Program-made: the position numbers and the translations under genes
The notes under the pieces: model-generated
Databases searched by the model: none
What the model saw: the letters and a program-made list of their open reading frames with translations, nothing else
What the model was told of the DNA's origin: nothing
Shown: in pieces, positions 42,858-51,990 of the stretch
How positions within the stretch are numbered: position 1 is the stretch's first letter
Layout: every line of letters begins with the position of its first letter
NCBI RefSeq assembly: GCF_014202425.1
Contig: NZ_JACHGT010000006.1
Location: 302,266-366,265 of the forward strand
DNA: 64,000 bases
Reading direction: 5' to 3'
DNA from: Phytomonospora endophytica
GTDB taxonomy: Bacteria; Actinomycetota; Actinomycetes; Mycobacteriales; Micromonosporaceae

Positions 42858-44059
42858 GTGGTGCCTCCTGTGTTCGGGTCGAGGGGGAGGACCGCGCGGA
42901 CGGCGAAGCCGCCGCCGGGGCGCACGGCCGCGTCGAGCGAGCCGCCGAGGGCGCGGGCGCGCTCGCCCATGCCGACGATGCCGTGCCCGGCGCTGCCGGT
43001 GGAGCCGGGGGTGCCCGCGCCGCCGGTGCCGTTGTCGAGGATCTCGACGACGACGCGGTCGGCGCCGTGGTCGACGCGCACGGTCACGGTGGTCGCGGCG
43101 GCGTGCTTGGTGACGTTGGTCAGCGACTCCTGCACGATCCGGTAGGCCGCCAGGTCCACCTCGGTCGGCAGTGCCTTCGGCTCACCGGCGACCTCCACGG
43201 TCACGTCGAGGCCGGTCGCGCGGGTCCGTTCGGCGAGCGTGCCGAGTGCCCCGAGGCCGGGCGCGGGCGCGACCGGCGCCTCCTCGTCGACCTGCCGCAG
43301 TACGCCCAAAGTGGACCGCAGTTCACGTAGCGCCTGCTTGCTGGTGTCCTTGATGGCGACGAGGGCCGCTTCGGCGCGGTCGGCGTCGAAGCGGTGCAGG
43401 GCGGCGCCGGCCTGGACGTTGATGAGCGAGATGTTGTGCCCGATGACGTCGTGGAGTTCGCGCGCGATGCGCAATCGCTCCTCACTGGCGCGCAGCCGCG
43501 ACTCCTCCCGCCCGGCGCGTTCGGCGGCCCGGGCGCGCTCCTCGGCCTCGGCGAGATACGCGCGCCGGTTCTGCACGACCCCGCCGACGGCGACGATCGC
43601 GACGAGCCACCCGGCGAGCATGAACACGGCGACGTCGTCAAGGTGCCGCCGTTGGCTCCGCGCCTCCACCGACACGATCACCAGCATCGGCACGACCGCC
43701 AGCAGCGTCGCCGCGATGAGGCTCGACTCGGCCGCGACGGTGTACAACGCGACGAGGAACGCCAGCACGATGATCCCGTCGGGACCGGTGAACGGGTAGT
43801 AGAGGGCGTTGCAGACCAGCGTCACCAGCGCCACCGCGATCGGGTGGTCGCGCCGCCAGTAGAGGACCGCCGCGGAGATCGTGATCAGCGGCCAGGCCAG
43901 CCAGGAGTTGGACTCGGGCTGCCGTTCGGGGTTGCCGAGGCTGATCAGCGCGACCCCGAGGACGGCGACCCACACGGCCAGCGCGACCAGCGCGTCGGCG
44001 GCCCGGCCCCGCGGGGGCCACCAGCTCTTCACCACCCCCGCAGCATAGGCCGCCCTCAT
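42854..44059 (-). CDS. Sensor histidine kinase (HisKA_3 type)
   Basis: A membrane kinase of about 401 residues with four or five N-terminal helices and a short loop. The HisKA_3 dimerisation segment has the phospho-accepting His in LRIARELHDVIGHNISL, followed by an ATPase domain with NVTKHAAAT and a terminal GXGXXG-like GHGIVGM. The start is uncertain: ATG 44059, or GTG 44095 for a longer form; no good ribosome site is seen. Its partner response-regulator gene overlaps it. Confidence 0.92.
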   Translation of the reverse strand: MRAAYAAGVVKSWWPPRGRAADALVALAVWVAVLGVALISLGNPERQPESNSWLAWPLITISAAVLYWRRDHPIAVALVTLVCNALYYPFTGPDGIIVLAFLVALYTVAAESSLIAATLLAVVPMLVIVSVEARSQRRHLDDVAVFMLAGWLVAIVAVGGVVQNRRAYLAEAEERARAAERAGREESRLRASEERLRIARELHDVIGHNISLINVQAGAALHRFDADRAEAALVAIKDTSKQALRELRSTLGVLRQVDEEAPVAPAPGLGALGTLAERTRATGLDVTVEVAGEPKALPTEVDLAAYRIVQESLTNVTKHAAATTVTVRVDHGADRVVVEILDNGTGGAGTPGSTGSAGHGIVGMGERARALGGSLDAAVRPGGGFAVRAVLPLDPNTGGTT

Positions 44060-44162
44060 CCGGAGGTAGGAGGCTCGCGTCCGAGAGTCCTTCACGAAGA
44101 TGGGTCCGATTACATCCGCAAGGGAGACGTGACGCCAAGATCAGCATGGGAACGTTGAATCC

Positions 44163-45038
44163 ATGATGGAGATCGACGGGCTCCGAAAGAGCTACGGCGA
44201 GAAGGTCGCTCTCGACGGCGTGACCTTCACCGTCGGGTCGGGAGAGATGTTCGGGTTCGTCGGCGCCAACGGCGCCGGCAAGACCACGACGATGCGCATC
44301 GCCATGGGCGTGCTCGAACCCGACGCCGGCGAGGTCCGCTTCGACGGCCACCGCCTCGGCTTCGCCGATCGCAGGCGCTTCGGTTACATGCCCGAGGAGC
44401 GGGGCCTCTACCCCAAGATGAAGATCGCCGAACAGATCGCCTACTTCGGCGAACTGCACGGACTCGCGACGGCGAAGGCCCGCAAGTCGGCCGCCGACTG
44501 GCTGGAACGCCTCGGCCTCGCCGACCGCGCCGGTGACCACGTGCAGGACCTGTCCCTTGGCAACCAGCAGCGCGTCCAGCTCGCCGTCGCCCTCGTCCAC
44601 GAACCGGAGGTGCTCATCCTCGACGAGCCCTTCTCCGGCCTCGACCCGATCGCCGTCGACACCATGGCCGACGTGCTCGCCGAGCGCAACGCCGCCGGGG
44701 TGCCCGTGCTCTTCTCCAGCCACCAGCTCGAACTCGTCGAGCGCATCTGCGACGCCGTCGGCATCATCGCCGACGGGCGGATGGTCGCGGTCGGCTCCGT
44801 CGGCGAGCTCCGCCGCAAGGAGGGCCGCCGCTTCCTCAAGGTCGCCGTGGAGGACGCGCCCACGGGCTGGGCCGACGCGCTGCCCGGCAAGGTCGTCGGC
44901 AACGACGACGGCGCGCTGCTCATCGAGACCGACGACGACCAGGCCGTCCTGGCCGGAGCCGTCAAGGCCGGGCGCGTGACGCACTTCGGCTGGCAGGAAC
45001 CGACTCTGGTGGAGATCTTCCGGGAGGCTGTGGCGTGA
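44163..45038 (+). CDS. ABC transporter ATP-binding protein
   Basis: A 291-residue ATPase. Walker A is GANGAGKTTTMRI, the signature is LSLGNQQRVQLAVAL and Walker B is VLILDEPFSGLDP, with the H-loop in SSHQLELVE and a C-terminal DUF4162-like domain. It overlaps the permease gene (GTGA) and is divergent from the kinase gene, so the pair is likely its target. Confidence 0.95.
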   Translation: MMEIDGLRKSYGEKVALDGVTFTVGSGEMFGFVGANGAGKTTTMRIAMGVLEPDAGEVRFDGHRLGFADRRRFGYMPEERGLYPKMKIAEQIAYFGELHGLATAKARKSAADWLERLGLADRAGDHVQDLSLGNQQRVQLAVALVHEPEVLILDEPFSGLDPIAVDTMADVLAERNAAGVPVLFSSHQLELVERICDAVGIIADGRMVAVGSVGELRRKEGRRFLKVAVEDAPTGWADALPGKVVGNDDGALLIETDDDQAVLAGAVKAGRVTHFGWQEPTLVEIFREAVA

Positions 45039-46222
45039 ACGGACTGTTTCTGGTGGCCCGGCGCGAGGTGCTCGTCCGGGGACGCACCAAGGGATACCTG
45101 ATCAGCATGCTGATCAGCGCCGCGGCCGTGGTCGTCCTGGCGTTCCTGCCGAAACTCCTCGGCGGGCCCGACGAGTACAAGGTCGGCGTCGCCGGCACCG
45201 ACACGGCCGTCATCAGCCAGGCGCTGACCTCGGTGAAGCCCTCCTCGCCGTCGCTGACCGGCGACGCGCAGGCCACGGTGAAGATCACCGAGTTCCCCGA
45301 CGAGGCCGCCGCGCGCGCAGCCGTCGCCGACGGTGAGATCGACGCGGCCGTCGTGAACGGCGACACGCTCATCACCGACGGCGGCGTCAGCTCCGAGCTG
45401 TCGCTGATCATCGACACCGCCTACAAGCAGGTCGCGTCGAGCAAGGCGCTCGCGGCGGCGAACCTCCCGCCCGACCAGGTCTCGCAGGCCCTCGCCTCGG
45501 TCCCAGACATCCGGCAGGAGTCGGTCGGGGAGGACGCCGAGGAGGCCGGAGCGCGCCAGGCGATCGCCTCGATCGTGGTCATCTTCCTGTTCTTCATGCT
45601 CATGTACCCGGTGATGTTCGTGGCGATGGGCGTCATCGAGGAGAAGTCGAGCCGGATCGTGGAGATCCTGCTGTCGACGCTGCGACCGTGGCAACTCCTC
45701 GGCGGCAAGATCATCGGCCTGGGGATCCTCGGCCTGATCAACGTCCTGGTCATCGCCGCCGCCGGACTGGCCGCCGCGAGCGCCAGCGGCGTCATGCCAG
45801 ACCTGCCGCCCGGCACGATCTCGACGGTCGTGGCGACGCTCGGCTGGTGGATGCTCGGGTACGCGTTCTTCGCCGCGCTGGCCGGTGCCCTCGGGTCGCT
45901 GGTGTCGCGGCAGGAGGACTCGAACTCGACGATCACGCCGCTGACGATGCTGATGATCGCGTGCTACCTGGTCGCGTTGTTCACCGCGGGCACCCCGAAG
46001 TCGACGCTCGCGGTCACGCTGTCCTACGTGCCGCCCTTCTCGGCGATGATGATGCCGATGCGCAGCGCGACCGGCTCGGTCGAATGGTGGGAACAGGTGC
46101 TCAGCGCGCTGATCCTCGCCGCGGCCGTCGTCGGGGCGCTGGCCCTGGGCGCGCGGATCTACCGGCGCGCGGTGTGGCGCATGGGTTCGCGCGTGAAGTT
46201 GATGGAGGCCCTGAAGGGGTAA
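45035..46222 (+). CDS. ABC-2 type permease (NatB-like)
   Basis: A 395-residue integral membrane protein. One N-terminal helix, a large external domain of about 150 residues, then five or six helices. The segments RIVEILLSTLRPWQLLGGKIIGLG and ARIYRRAVWRMGSRVKL are typical of ABC-2/Na-efflux permeases. It is translated together with the ATPase. A strong terminator follows. Confidence 0.93.
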   Translation: MNGLFLVARREVLVRGRTKGYLISMLISAAAVVVLAFLPKLLGGPDEYKVGVAGTDTAVISQALTSVKPSSPSLTGDAQATVKITEFPDEAAARAAVADGEIDAAVVNGDTLITDGGVSSELSLIIDTAYKQVASSKALAAANLPPDQVSQALASVPDIRQESVGEDAEEAGARQAIASIVVIFLFFMLMYPVMFVAMGVIEEKSSRIVEILLSTLRPWQLLGGKIIGLGILGLINVLVIAAAGLAAASASGVMPDLPPGTISTVVATLGWWMLGYAFFAALAGALGSLVSRQEDSNSTITPLTMLMIACYLVALFTAGTPKSTLAVTLSYVPPFSAMMMPMRSATGSVEWWEQVLSALILAAAVVGALALGARIYRRAVWRMGSRVKLMEALKG

Positions 46223-46236
46223 GACGGGGGTACGCG

Positions 46237-46279
46237 CCCGGGCCCGGTGGTTGGGGAAGACCGCCGGGCCCGGGTTTTT
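46237..46279 (+). terminator. Intrinsic terminator after the ABC permease gene
   Basis: An 11-bp stem CCCGGGCCCGG (46237-46247) pairs with 46264-46274 across a 16-base loop and is followed by TTTTT. Confidence 0.85.
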
Positions 46280-46296
46280 CCGCGCCCGCAACGCGA

Positions 46297-46312
46297 TGTT
46301 TCACGTGAAACA
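46297..46312. promoter_or_regulatory. parS: Perfect parS site (ParB-binding centromere)
   Basis: TGTTTCACGTGAAACA is the exact 16-bp consensus for ParB/Spo0J-type parS sites, and the palindrome extends one more base on each side. It lies between a terminator and an aquaporin gene. No parA or parB gene is in the window; those are expected near the origin. Confidence 0.85.
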
Positions 46313-46377
46313 TGCGTTCGGAGGCGCCGTCCACGCAAGAGGGACCCCGCAGGGCCCCTCCCTTCAACACGCGACCG

Positions 46378-47064
46378 TCAAGCCGCGTCGCCGTTCCGGT
46401 GCGTGGACACGGGCGTGCCGGCCAGCGCCGGAACCACCGTCCCCGCCGCGAACGCGGCGACCACACCGCCGACCAGTGGGCCGACGATGTACACCCAGAT
46501 GGAGTCCCAGGCGACACCGCCGCCCGAGATCGTGAAGGTCAGGTCCGCGCCGACGACGCGGGCCAGGTTGATCGCGCCCGCGCCGGTGAGCGCCGCGAGC
46601 CCGAAGGCCGCGCCGACACCGAGCCCGCCGAGGGCCCGGCTGGAGCCCTCGAACGCGAAGTAGGCCGACACCAGGAGGAACGCGCCGATGGCCAGGCCGA
46701 CCAGCGCGGTGACCAGGCTGCCGGAGTCGACTTTCGCCGACGTCCCGAGCACCTCGCCCTTGACGTCGTCGCCGGCGGCGCCCCACAGGAGCAGACCGCC
46801 GAGGAGCGCGCCGACCAGCTGGGCGACGACGTACCCGGCGGCGTCGAGCCAGCCGAGCCTGCCGCGCACGGCCAGGGAGAGGGTCACGATCGGGTTGAGG
46901 TGCGCGCCGGAGACTCCGGCGAACAGCCAGTACAGGAAGGCGAGGGCCGCGGCGTAACCGACGGTGGACACGAGTCCGCCGCCGGCCGCGTAGGCCAGGA
47001 GATAGGTGAGGAGGAGAGTGCCAAGCCCTTCGGCTGAAAGGCGCGACAGAGAGTTGGGACCCAT
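46378..47064 (-). CDS. MIP-family channel (aquaporin-like) with altered NPA motifs
   Basis: A 228-residue, six-helix channel. The two half-helix motifs usually Asn-Pro-Ala are NPI in GAHLNPIVTLSL and NLA in GAINLARVVGAD. Both Asn are kept, as is the Arg after the second motif, so a pore is likely but selectivity may differ. The start is the ATG at 47064; ATGs are rare upstream. Confidence 0.86.
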   Translation of the reverse strand: MGPNSLSRLSAEGLGTLLLTYLLAYAAGGGLVSTVGYAAALAFLYWLFAGVSGAHLNPIVTLSLAVRGRLGWLDAAGYVVAQLVGALLGGLLLWGAAGDDVKGEVLGTSAKVDSGSLVTALVGLAIGAFLLVSAYFAFEGSSRALGGLGVGAAFGLAALTGAGAINLARVVGADLTFTISGGGVAWDSIWVYIVGPLVGGVVAAFAAGTVVPALAGTPVSTHRNGDAA

Positions 47065-47225
47065 GGGGTCACCTCCGGGGGTTGAACGCGCCGGTACTGC
47101 AGAGGTCGCGCGGCAACTCGGCGGGGCGGCCGTGGGCGTACCGAACGTCCTCTATGTCCAGTCTCCCACCGTCCGTCTAAAAGTGACAGTGGCGGCACAT
47201 AACAAATACGTGACCACCGTGGACG

Positions 47226-48098
47226 TCACCGCGCGCGATCGCCGATGGACGCGATCTCCGCGGCGATCTGCGCCGTCGCGGAGTCGGCGAGCACGATCGT
47301 GAAGTGGTTCACGCCGTCGAGGAGCCGAGCCGTCAGCATGGGCGCCTTCCGTGTCCAGCCGTCGACGTTGCCCTTCGGCAGCATCCCAGGTGGGCGGCCG
47401 AGCATGCCCGCCGACGCGTGGAACAGCCGCGCCGGGAGGGTCAGCCTGATGAGGTCGGCGGCGACGAGATCGCCGTTGGCGAGCAGGTCGGCGATGTCGG
47501 CGCGCACCGATGCCGGGTCGGTCCGCGAGCGCACGGCGCCGGGGCCCCCGCAGATGTCGTAGCGGATGTAGGTCTCGATCTCGGGCGACCAGTCGTGCGC
47601 CAGCGCGGGCTGTCGGCGGTAGAAGTCGATGTAGTCGTCCTCGTCGGCGAAGGTCCGGCCGAGGCGGGTGACGGTGGGCGTGACGGTGTAACCGAGCAGG
47701 TCGGCGCCGTTCACGGCGGGCGGGGGCAGCCCTCCGTCGACGAGCACGAGGCCGGTGAACAGCTCCGCATGCCCGGCGGCGGCGCGCAGCGCGGCGTAGG
47801 CGCCCAGCGAATGTCCGGTCAGGACCGACCGGGTTTCGAGCCGTCGGGCGACGGCGACGAGGTCGGCGGCGTGCGCGTCCACTCCGTACGGGCCGGGCTG
47901 CCCGGCGCTGCCGCCGCGTCCACGCAGGTCCAGGGAGACGAGTCGCCAGTCGCCGGGGAGCCGCCGGGCGATCGAGGCGAACGAGATCGCCGAGGAGGTC
48001 AGGCCGTGGGCGGCCAGTGCGGTGTTCGCGGCGGCGGGATCACCGAAGACCAGGGCTTGGAGCTCGGCGCCCCGGACGTGGAACCGGCGGGTTTCCAT
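47226..48098 (-). CDS. Alpha/beta hydrolase
   Basis: A 290-residue serine hydrolase. The oxyanion region is AAHGLTSSAIS, the nucleophile elbow is LTGHSLGAYAAL (Ser about residue 95) and the catalytic His is in GVNHFTIVLA, with the acid probably Asp in the segment before it. The substrate is unknown. The ATG at 48098 follows AGGAGG. Confidence 0.9.
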   Translation of the reverse strand: METRRFHVRGAELQALVFGDPAAANTALAAHGLTSSAISFASIARRLPGDWRLVSLDLRGRGGSAGQPGPYGVDAHAADLVAVARRLETRSVLTGHSLGAYAALRAAAGHAELFTGLVLVDGGLPPPAVNGADLLGYTVTPTVTRLGRTFADEDDYIDFYRRQPALAHDWSPEIETYIRYDICGGPGAVRSRTDPASVRADIADLLANGDLVAADLIRLTLPARLFHASAGMLGRPPGMLPKGNVDGWTRKAPMLTARLLDGVNHFTIVLADSATAQIAAEIASIGDRAR

Positions 48099-48131
48099 GG
48101 CTGCCTCCTGACCCAACGTTAGCGGAGCGGG

Positions 48132-48535
48132 TCACCCCGTGGCGATCCAGGCGATCGCGGCGGCGGCGCAGGTCAGTCCGGCCGTCCGCGCGGCGGTGAG
48201 CAGCTGGGTGTGCGAGGCCGGCAGGTGGAGCATGCTCCCGGCGGTCCCGGCCGGGTACGGCACGGCGAAGCACACTCCGGCCACCGCGAGACCCGACCTT
48301 GTCAGGGCGGTCCCGCCGCCGTTGCGGCCGCGCGACCACCGACGGGCGCTCACCGAGCAGAAGCAGACCCGCCAGGACCGGGGACGGCGCAGGCCGTCGC
48401 GACGCTCACGACCGTCCCGGCCGTCTGCGCGTACGCCGCGATCACCACACCGTGACGGCCGCGCTTGGCGACGAGGGCGTAGAGGAGCGCGGTGCCGAAG
48501 CACAACGCCGAGGTCAGTGCGAGGGCTCACCCCAT
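48132..48535 (-). pseudogene. Decayed DMT/EamA-like transporter remnant
   Basis: An ATG at 48535 followed by a TGA at codon 3 (probably once TGG), then ALALTSALCFGTALLYALVA in frame, a frame change near 48376 to LAGLLLLGERPSVVA, and a final hydrophobic section (AVPYPAGTAGSMLHLP, TAGLTCAAAAIAWIA) in a third frame. The order matches a small drug/metabolite transporter with two frameshifts and a stop. Confidence 0.65.
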
Positions 48536-48566
48536 CGGCGCGACATACCCGAAGTAGGCGAAAGAT

Positions 48567-49496
48567 TCACATTTCCTTGATCCACCGCAGGATCTCGCCG
48601 GTCACCAGCTCCGGCGCCTCCAGATGCGGGAAATGCCCCACGTCCTCCAGCAGCCGCCACTCGTAGCGCGCCTTGACGTAACGACCCGAACCCTGCGCCG
48701 TCCGCGGCAGGACACAGGTGTCGTAGGCGCCGTGCAGCTGAAGCGTCGGCACCCGGATCGGCTCCTGCATCAACCGCACGAACCGCCGCCCGGCCACCCG
48801 GATCCCCGTCCGGAAGACCCAGCGGTAGGCCTCCAGCGCGCAGAACGAGACCTGCGGGATCTGCATCGCCTCACGGCAACGCCTGGAGTACTCGACGAAG
48901 TCGGCCGTCCCCGTCCACTTCGGACCCGACCAGCGGCGGATGAACTGCCCGATCATCCGCGCACCGTCCTTGGTCACGACGTGCTCGTACCGGGGCAGCT
49001 GGAAACGCAGGATGTGCTTGCTCGCCGCGAGCTGACCGCGCGGGTCGACCGCCAGCGCCGTGCGCAGCCGCAGCGGATGCGCCGCCGACATCACGATCAG
49101 CCGCCGCACCATCTGCGGGTGGAAACTCGCCGCCGCCCAGCCGAGCATGCCGCCGAGATCATGGCCGACGATGACCGCGTCGCGCTCGCCGAGCGCGCGG
49201 ATCAGGCCGGTGACATCGCTGGCCATCGTGTAGGCGTCGTAGCCGCGCGGCGGCTTGTCGCTGGCGCCGTACCCGCGCAGATCCATGGCGGCGACGCGGT
49301 AACCGGCGTCGGCGAGGGCCTCGATCTGCTTGTGCCACGTCCACCAGAAACCCGGGTAGCCGTGCAGCAGCAGGATCAGCGGCCCGGTGCCCATCTCGGC
49401 GATGTGGAAGCGGGAGCCGTTGGCGTCGACGAAGCGGTGACGCCACGGCCCGTCGATGAGCACATCGGTCTCGTCGAATGTCGCGGGCCGCATCAT
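48567..49496 (-). CDS. Alpha/beta hydrolase, epoxide-hydrolase-like (EphE)
   Basis: A 309-residue hydrolase. The oxyanion motif is HGYPGFWWTWHKQ, the nucleophile Asp is in VGHDLGGMLGW (the epoxide-hydrolase elbow uses Asp, not Ser), with His in DVGHFPHLEAPEL and a cap domain in between. Rv3670 (ephE) lies beside marP in mycobacteria; here it is 38 kb from marP. Confidence 0.88.
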   Translation of the reverse strand: MMRPATFDETDVLIDGPWRHRFVDANGSRFHIAEMGTGPLILLLHGYPGFWWTWHKQIEALADAGYRVAAMDLRGYGASDKPPRGYDAYTMASDVTGLIRALGERDAVIVGHDLGGMLGWAAASFHPQMVRRLIVMSAAHPLRLRTALAVDPRGQLAASKHILRFQLPRYEHVVTKDGARMIGQFIRRWSGPKWTGTADFVEYSRRCREAMQIPQVSFCALEAYRWVFRTGIRVAGRRFVRLMQEPIRVPTLQLHGAYDTCVLPRTAQGSGRYVKARYEWRLLEDVGHFPHLEAPELVTGEILRWIKEM

Positions 49497-49553
49497 GAGC
49501 TACAGCCTACGAAGCCGCGCGATGCCTGTCCTGAGAAGAGGCTGAGAGCCGGG

Positions 49554-51281
49554 TCACGCACCGAGGTCGGGCTCGGACAGCAGTTCGACGGAGGTGTCGG
49601 TGACCTGCGAAGGATGTAGTTCCAGGACCACGACCTCGTTGTCGCCCTCGACGACCACCGGCCACGGCACGTACAGCGACTTCTGCGGTCCGGCGTTCCA
49701 GTAACGCCCGAGGAGGAAGCCGTTGACCCAGACGTGGCCCTTCACCCAGCCCGGGAGGGCGAGGAACCCGTCGGCGGGGGACTCGGCGGCGAAGGTGCCC
49801 CGATGGAACGCCGGACCGGGCGGGCTTTCGGTTTCGCCCCAAGGCAACGCGGAGATGTCGTCGAGCCCGAAGACCCGCGACTCCCAACCGTGCAGAGTCT
49901 GCAGGCGATGCCGTACACCGCCCAGGATCCCTTTGGACTCGCCGACCAGCGGACCGTAGTTGACGCGGCCCATCGACTCGACGAGCAGTTCAAGGGTCGC
50001 CTCGGGCGCGGGGGAGGCGAGGTCGATGTCGGTGCGGCCGTCGCGCTCGAAGACCGCGAGTTCACGGTCGTCGAGGAAGAGCTGCGCGCGGTCGCGGAGG
50101 TCGTCGACGGTGAGTTTCTGCGTCTCGCGCGGGCCGCGAAGGGTGTGGCGGTGGAGGACGAGGGCGTGGTCGACGCCGAGCTGCTCGAAGGTCGGCGGCA
50201 TCGCCGAGGTGTGGGCGGGAAGGCCGGCCATGGCGGTGCGCAGCGAGAGGGTCTCGGTGAGGGCGACGCGTCGCGCGGGGAGGACGGGCGCCGGGGCGGG
50301 CGGCTCGACGTCGAGGGGGAGGTGGCGGCCGATGACCTCACGGAACAGGCCGTACTTGACGGTCGCCGCGCCGCGTTCGTCGATGGGCGCGTCGTAGTCG
50401 TAGGAGGTCACGGTCGGCTGGTAAGTGCCATCGTGGTTGGCGCCGGCCCAGGTGCCGAAGTTCGTGCCGCCGTGGGCCATGTAGATGTTGACCGACGCGC
50501 CCGCGTCCAGCATCTCGGCGAGGACCTGGGCGGCGTCGTGCGGGTCGCGGGTGTGGTGCGGCTCGGTCCAGTGGTCGAACCAGCCGTTCCAGAACTCCAT
50601 GCACCAGGGGCGGTCGCCGGGCCGGACCTCGGCGAGCTTGGCGAAGGCCTCCTTGGGGCGCGACCCGAAGTTGACCGTCGCGGGGACGCCCGGAACGGTG
50701 CCGCCGGTCAGCATCGCGTCCTCGGGTCCATCGGAGGTGAACAACGGAACGTCGATGCCCCGCCTCACCAACCCGTCACATACGTACCGAAGGTATGTCA
50801 AGTCGCTGCCGTAGGAGCCGTACTCGTTCTCGACCTGGACGGCGATGACGTTGCCGCCCCGCGTCGCCTGCCGGGCCGCGACCCGGGGGATCAGCTCGTC
50901 GAAGAACGCGTCGACGGCGGCGAGGTAGGTGTCGTCCATGCAGCGCAGGGGCTGGTCGCGGTTCTCGGCGCGAAGCCAGACGGGCAGGCCGCCGTTCTCC
51001 CACTCGGCGCAGATGTAGGGGCCGGGACGCACGATCGCGGCGAGGCCCTCGTCGGCGGCGGCGAGCAGGAAGGCGTCGAGGTCGGCGATGCCGGTGAAGT
51101 CGAACTCGCCGCGGCGACGCTCGTGGAGGTTCCACGGGACGTAGGTCTCGACGGCGTTGGCGCCCATCGCGCGCAGCATGCGCAGGCGGTGCGACCACTG
51201 CTGCGGGAGGACCCGGAAGTAGTGCAGGGCACCCGACACGATCAACCGGTTCGGGTCGGTGAAATCAGCGGTAGTCAACAC
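49554..51281 (-). CDS. Glycoside hydrolase family 35 beta-galactosidase
   Basis: A 575-residue enzyme of the GH35 type. The acid/base Glu is in AVQVENEYGSYG and the nucleophile Glu in CMEFWNGWFDHW, with IVRPGPYICAEWENGG and beta-rich C-terminal domains. There is no signal peptide, so it is cytosolic and acts on imported galactosides or arabinogalactan fragments. The start GTG at 51281 has no strong site. A carbohydrate link with the LacI-controlled lyase at 55011 is plausible. Confidence 0.92.
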   Translation of the reverse strand: MLTTADFTDPNRLIVSGALHYFRVLPQQWSHRLRMLRAMGANAVETYVPWNLHERRRGEFDFTGIADLDAFLLAAADEGLAAIVRPGPYICAEWENGGLPVWLRAENRDQPLRCMDDTYLAAVDAFFDELIPRVAARQATRGGNVIAVQVENEYGSYGSDLTYLRYVCDGLVRRGIDVPLFTSDGPEDAMLTGGTVPGVPATVNFGSRPKEAFAKLAEVRPGDRPWCMEFWNGWFDHWTEPHHTRDPHDAAQVLAEMLDAGASVNIYMAHGGTNFGTWAGANHDGTYQPTVTSYDYDAPIDERGAATVKYGLFREVIGRHLPLDVEPPAPAPVLPARRVALTETLSLRTAMAGLPAHTSAMPPTFEQLGVDHALVLHRHTLRGPRETQKLTVDDLRDRAQLFLDDRELAVFERDGRTDIDLASPAPEATLELLVESMGRVNYGPLVGESKGILGGVRHRLQTLHGWESRVFGLDDISALPWGETESPPGPAFHRGTFAAESPADGFLALPGWVKGHVWVNGFLLGRYWNAGPQKSLYVPWPVVVEGDNEVVVLELHPSQVTDTSVELLSEPDLGA

Positions 51282-51590
51282 GATCCGACACTGTACCCAC
51301 ACTCCGTTCAGGTGACCAGCGGGCACGGTCACGACCCAGGCGACAAAAAGACGAAAACGGATCACGTCTAAGGGTTCACTACTCGCAGGTAAGGGCGTAC
51401 AAAGGAAATGCGGACCTCGCACAACGTCCCCGGGATACGTTCCCAGACTGTTGAGGAGTGAGCTCCGTGCACGGCCACCAGGTACCCACGCGCGACCAGC
51501 CGCGGGAGGCGCGACGCGCCGGGTCCGACAGAGGACCCGACACGACGAGAACAGCGCACGCATGGTAGCCAGGACCGGACGTGCCAGCGA

Positions 51591-51621
51591 AAACGGCACC
51601 TCGCGAGAGGTGCCGTTTTCC
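51591..51621. terminator. 12-bp perfect hairpin with T-run
   Basis: AAACGGCACCTC (51591-51602) pairs with 51607-51618 around GCGA and is followed by TC; the stem end is T-rich on both strands. It could stop transcription from 52598. Confidence 0.7.
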
Positions 51622-51645
51622 GTGTTTCGTGGCGGCGTTCTGTTG

Positions 51646-51723
51646 GCGGCGCGGACGAAACCGCCTTCGCGGTATGGGATCGGGCCCGGCCCCCGCCGGT
51701 GCCGGGTTCCCGGCGTGGGCGGA
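51646..51723. repeat. Dispersed intergenic repeat R1, copy B
   Basis: About 78 bases like 1301-1381. It lies about 140 bases before repeat R2 copy B. Confidence 0.75.
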
Positions 51724-51859
51724 GCGCGAAGCGGGGCTCGCACTCACGGGGCCGTGACTTGGATCCCCGGCTTGGCCGGTGAGCTCTTGAGAGCCTGTCC
51801 TCGTCCGGGTGGCGCGCGGACGTCTTGCCGCCCGCTTTGGGCGGAGCGGTGTTCCGGAA

Positions 51860-51990
51860 AACGTGAACGGCCCCGAGGGGCCTCCCGGCCTCCTCCCTAC
51901 GTTCGACCGTAGCGCCGTCGCAGGCATGGGGTGGCGAACGTGAGCGGCGTTCGTTGTGGATAACCCACCGGTTGTGGACAACCGCCGGGC
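51860..51990. repeat. Dispersed intergenic repeat R2, copy B, with paired DnaA-box sequences
   Basis: About 130 bases like 8088-8222, with the same word order, ACGTTCG/CGAACGT arms and DnaA-box pair. It lies downstream of the gene at 52062, not near a promoter. Confidence 0.8.
51955..51981 (-). promoter_or_regulatory. Tandem DnaA-box sequences in repeat R2 copy B
   Basis: On the minus strand 51955-51963 is TTATCCACA and 51973-51981 is TTGTCCACA, again 18 bp start to start and same orientation as in copy A. Confidence 0.6.

Noticed and set aside
51361..51560. Possible tRNA or small RNA gene before repeat R1
   Set aside because: No cloverleaf or T-arm word found on either strand; only a plain hairpin nearby.
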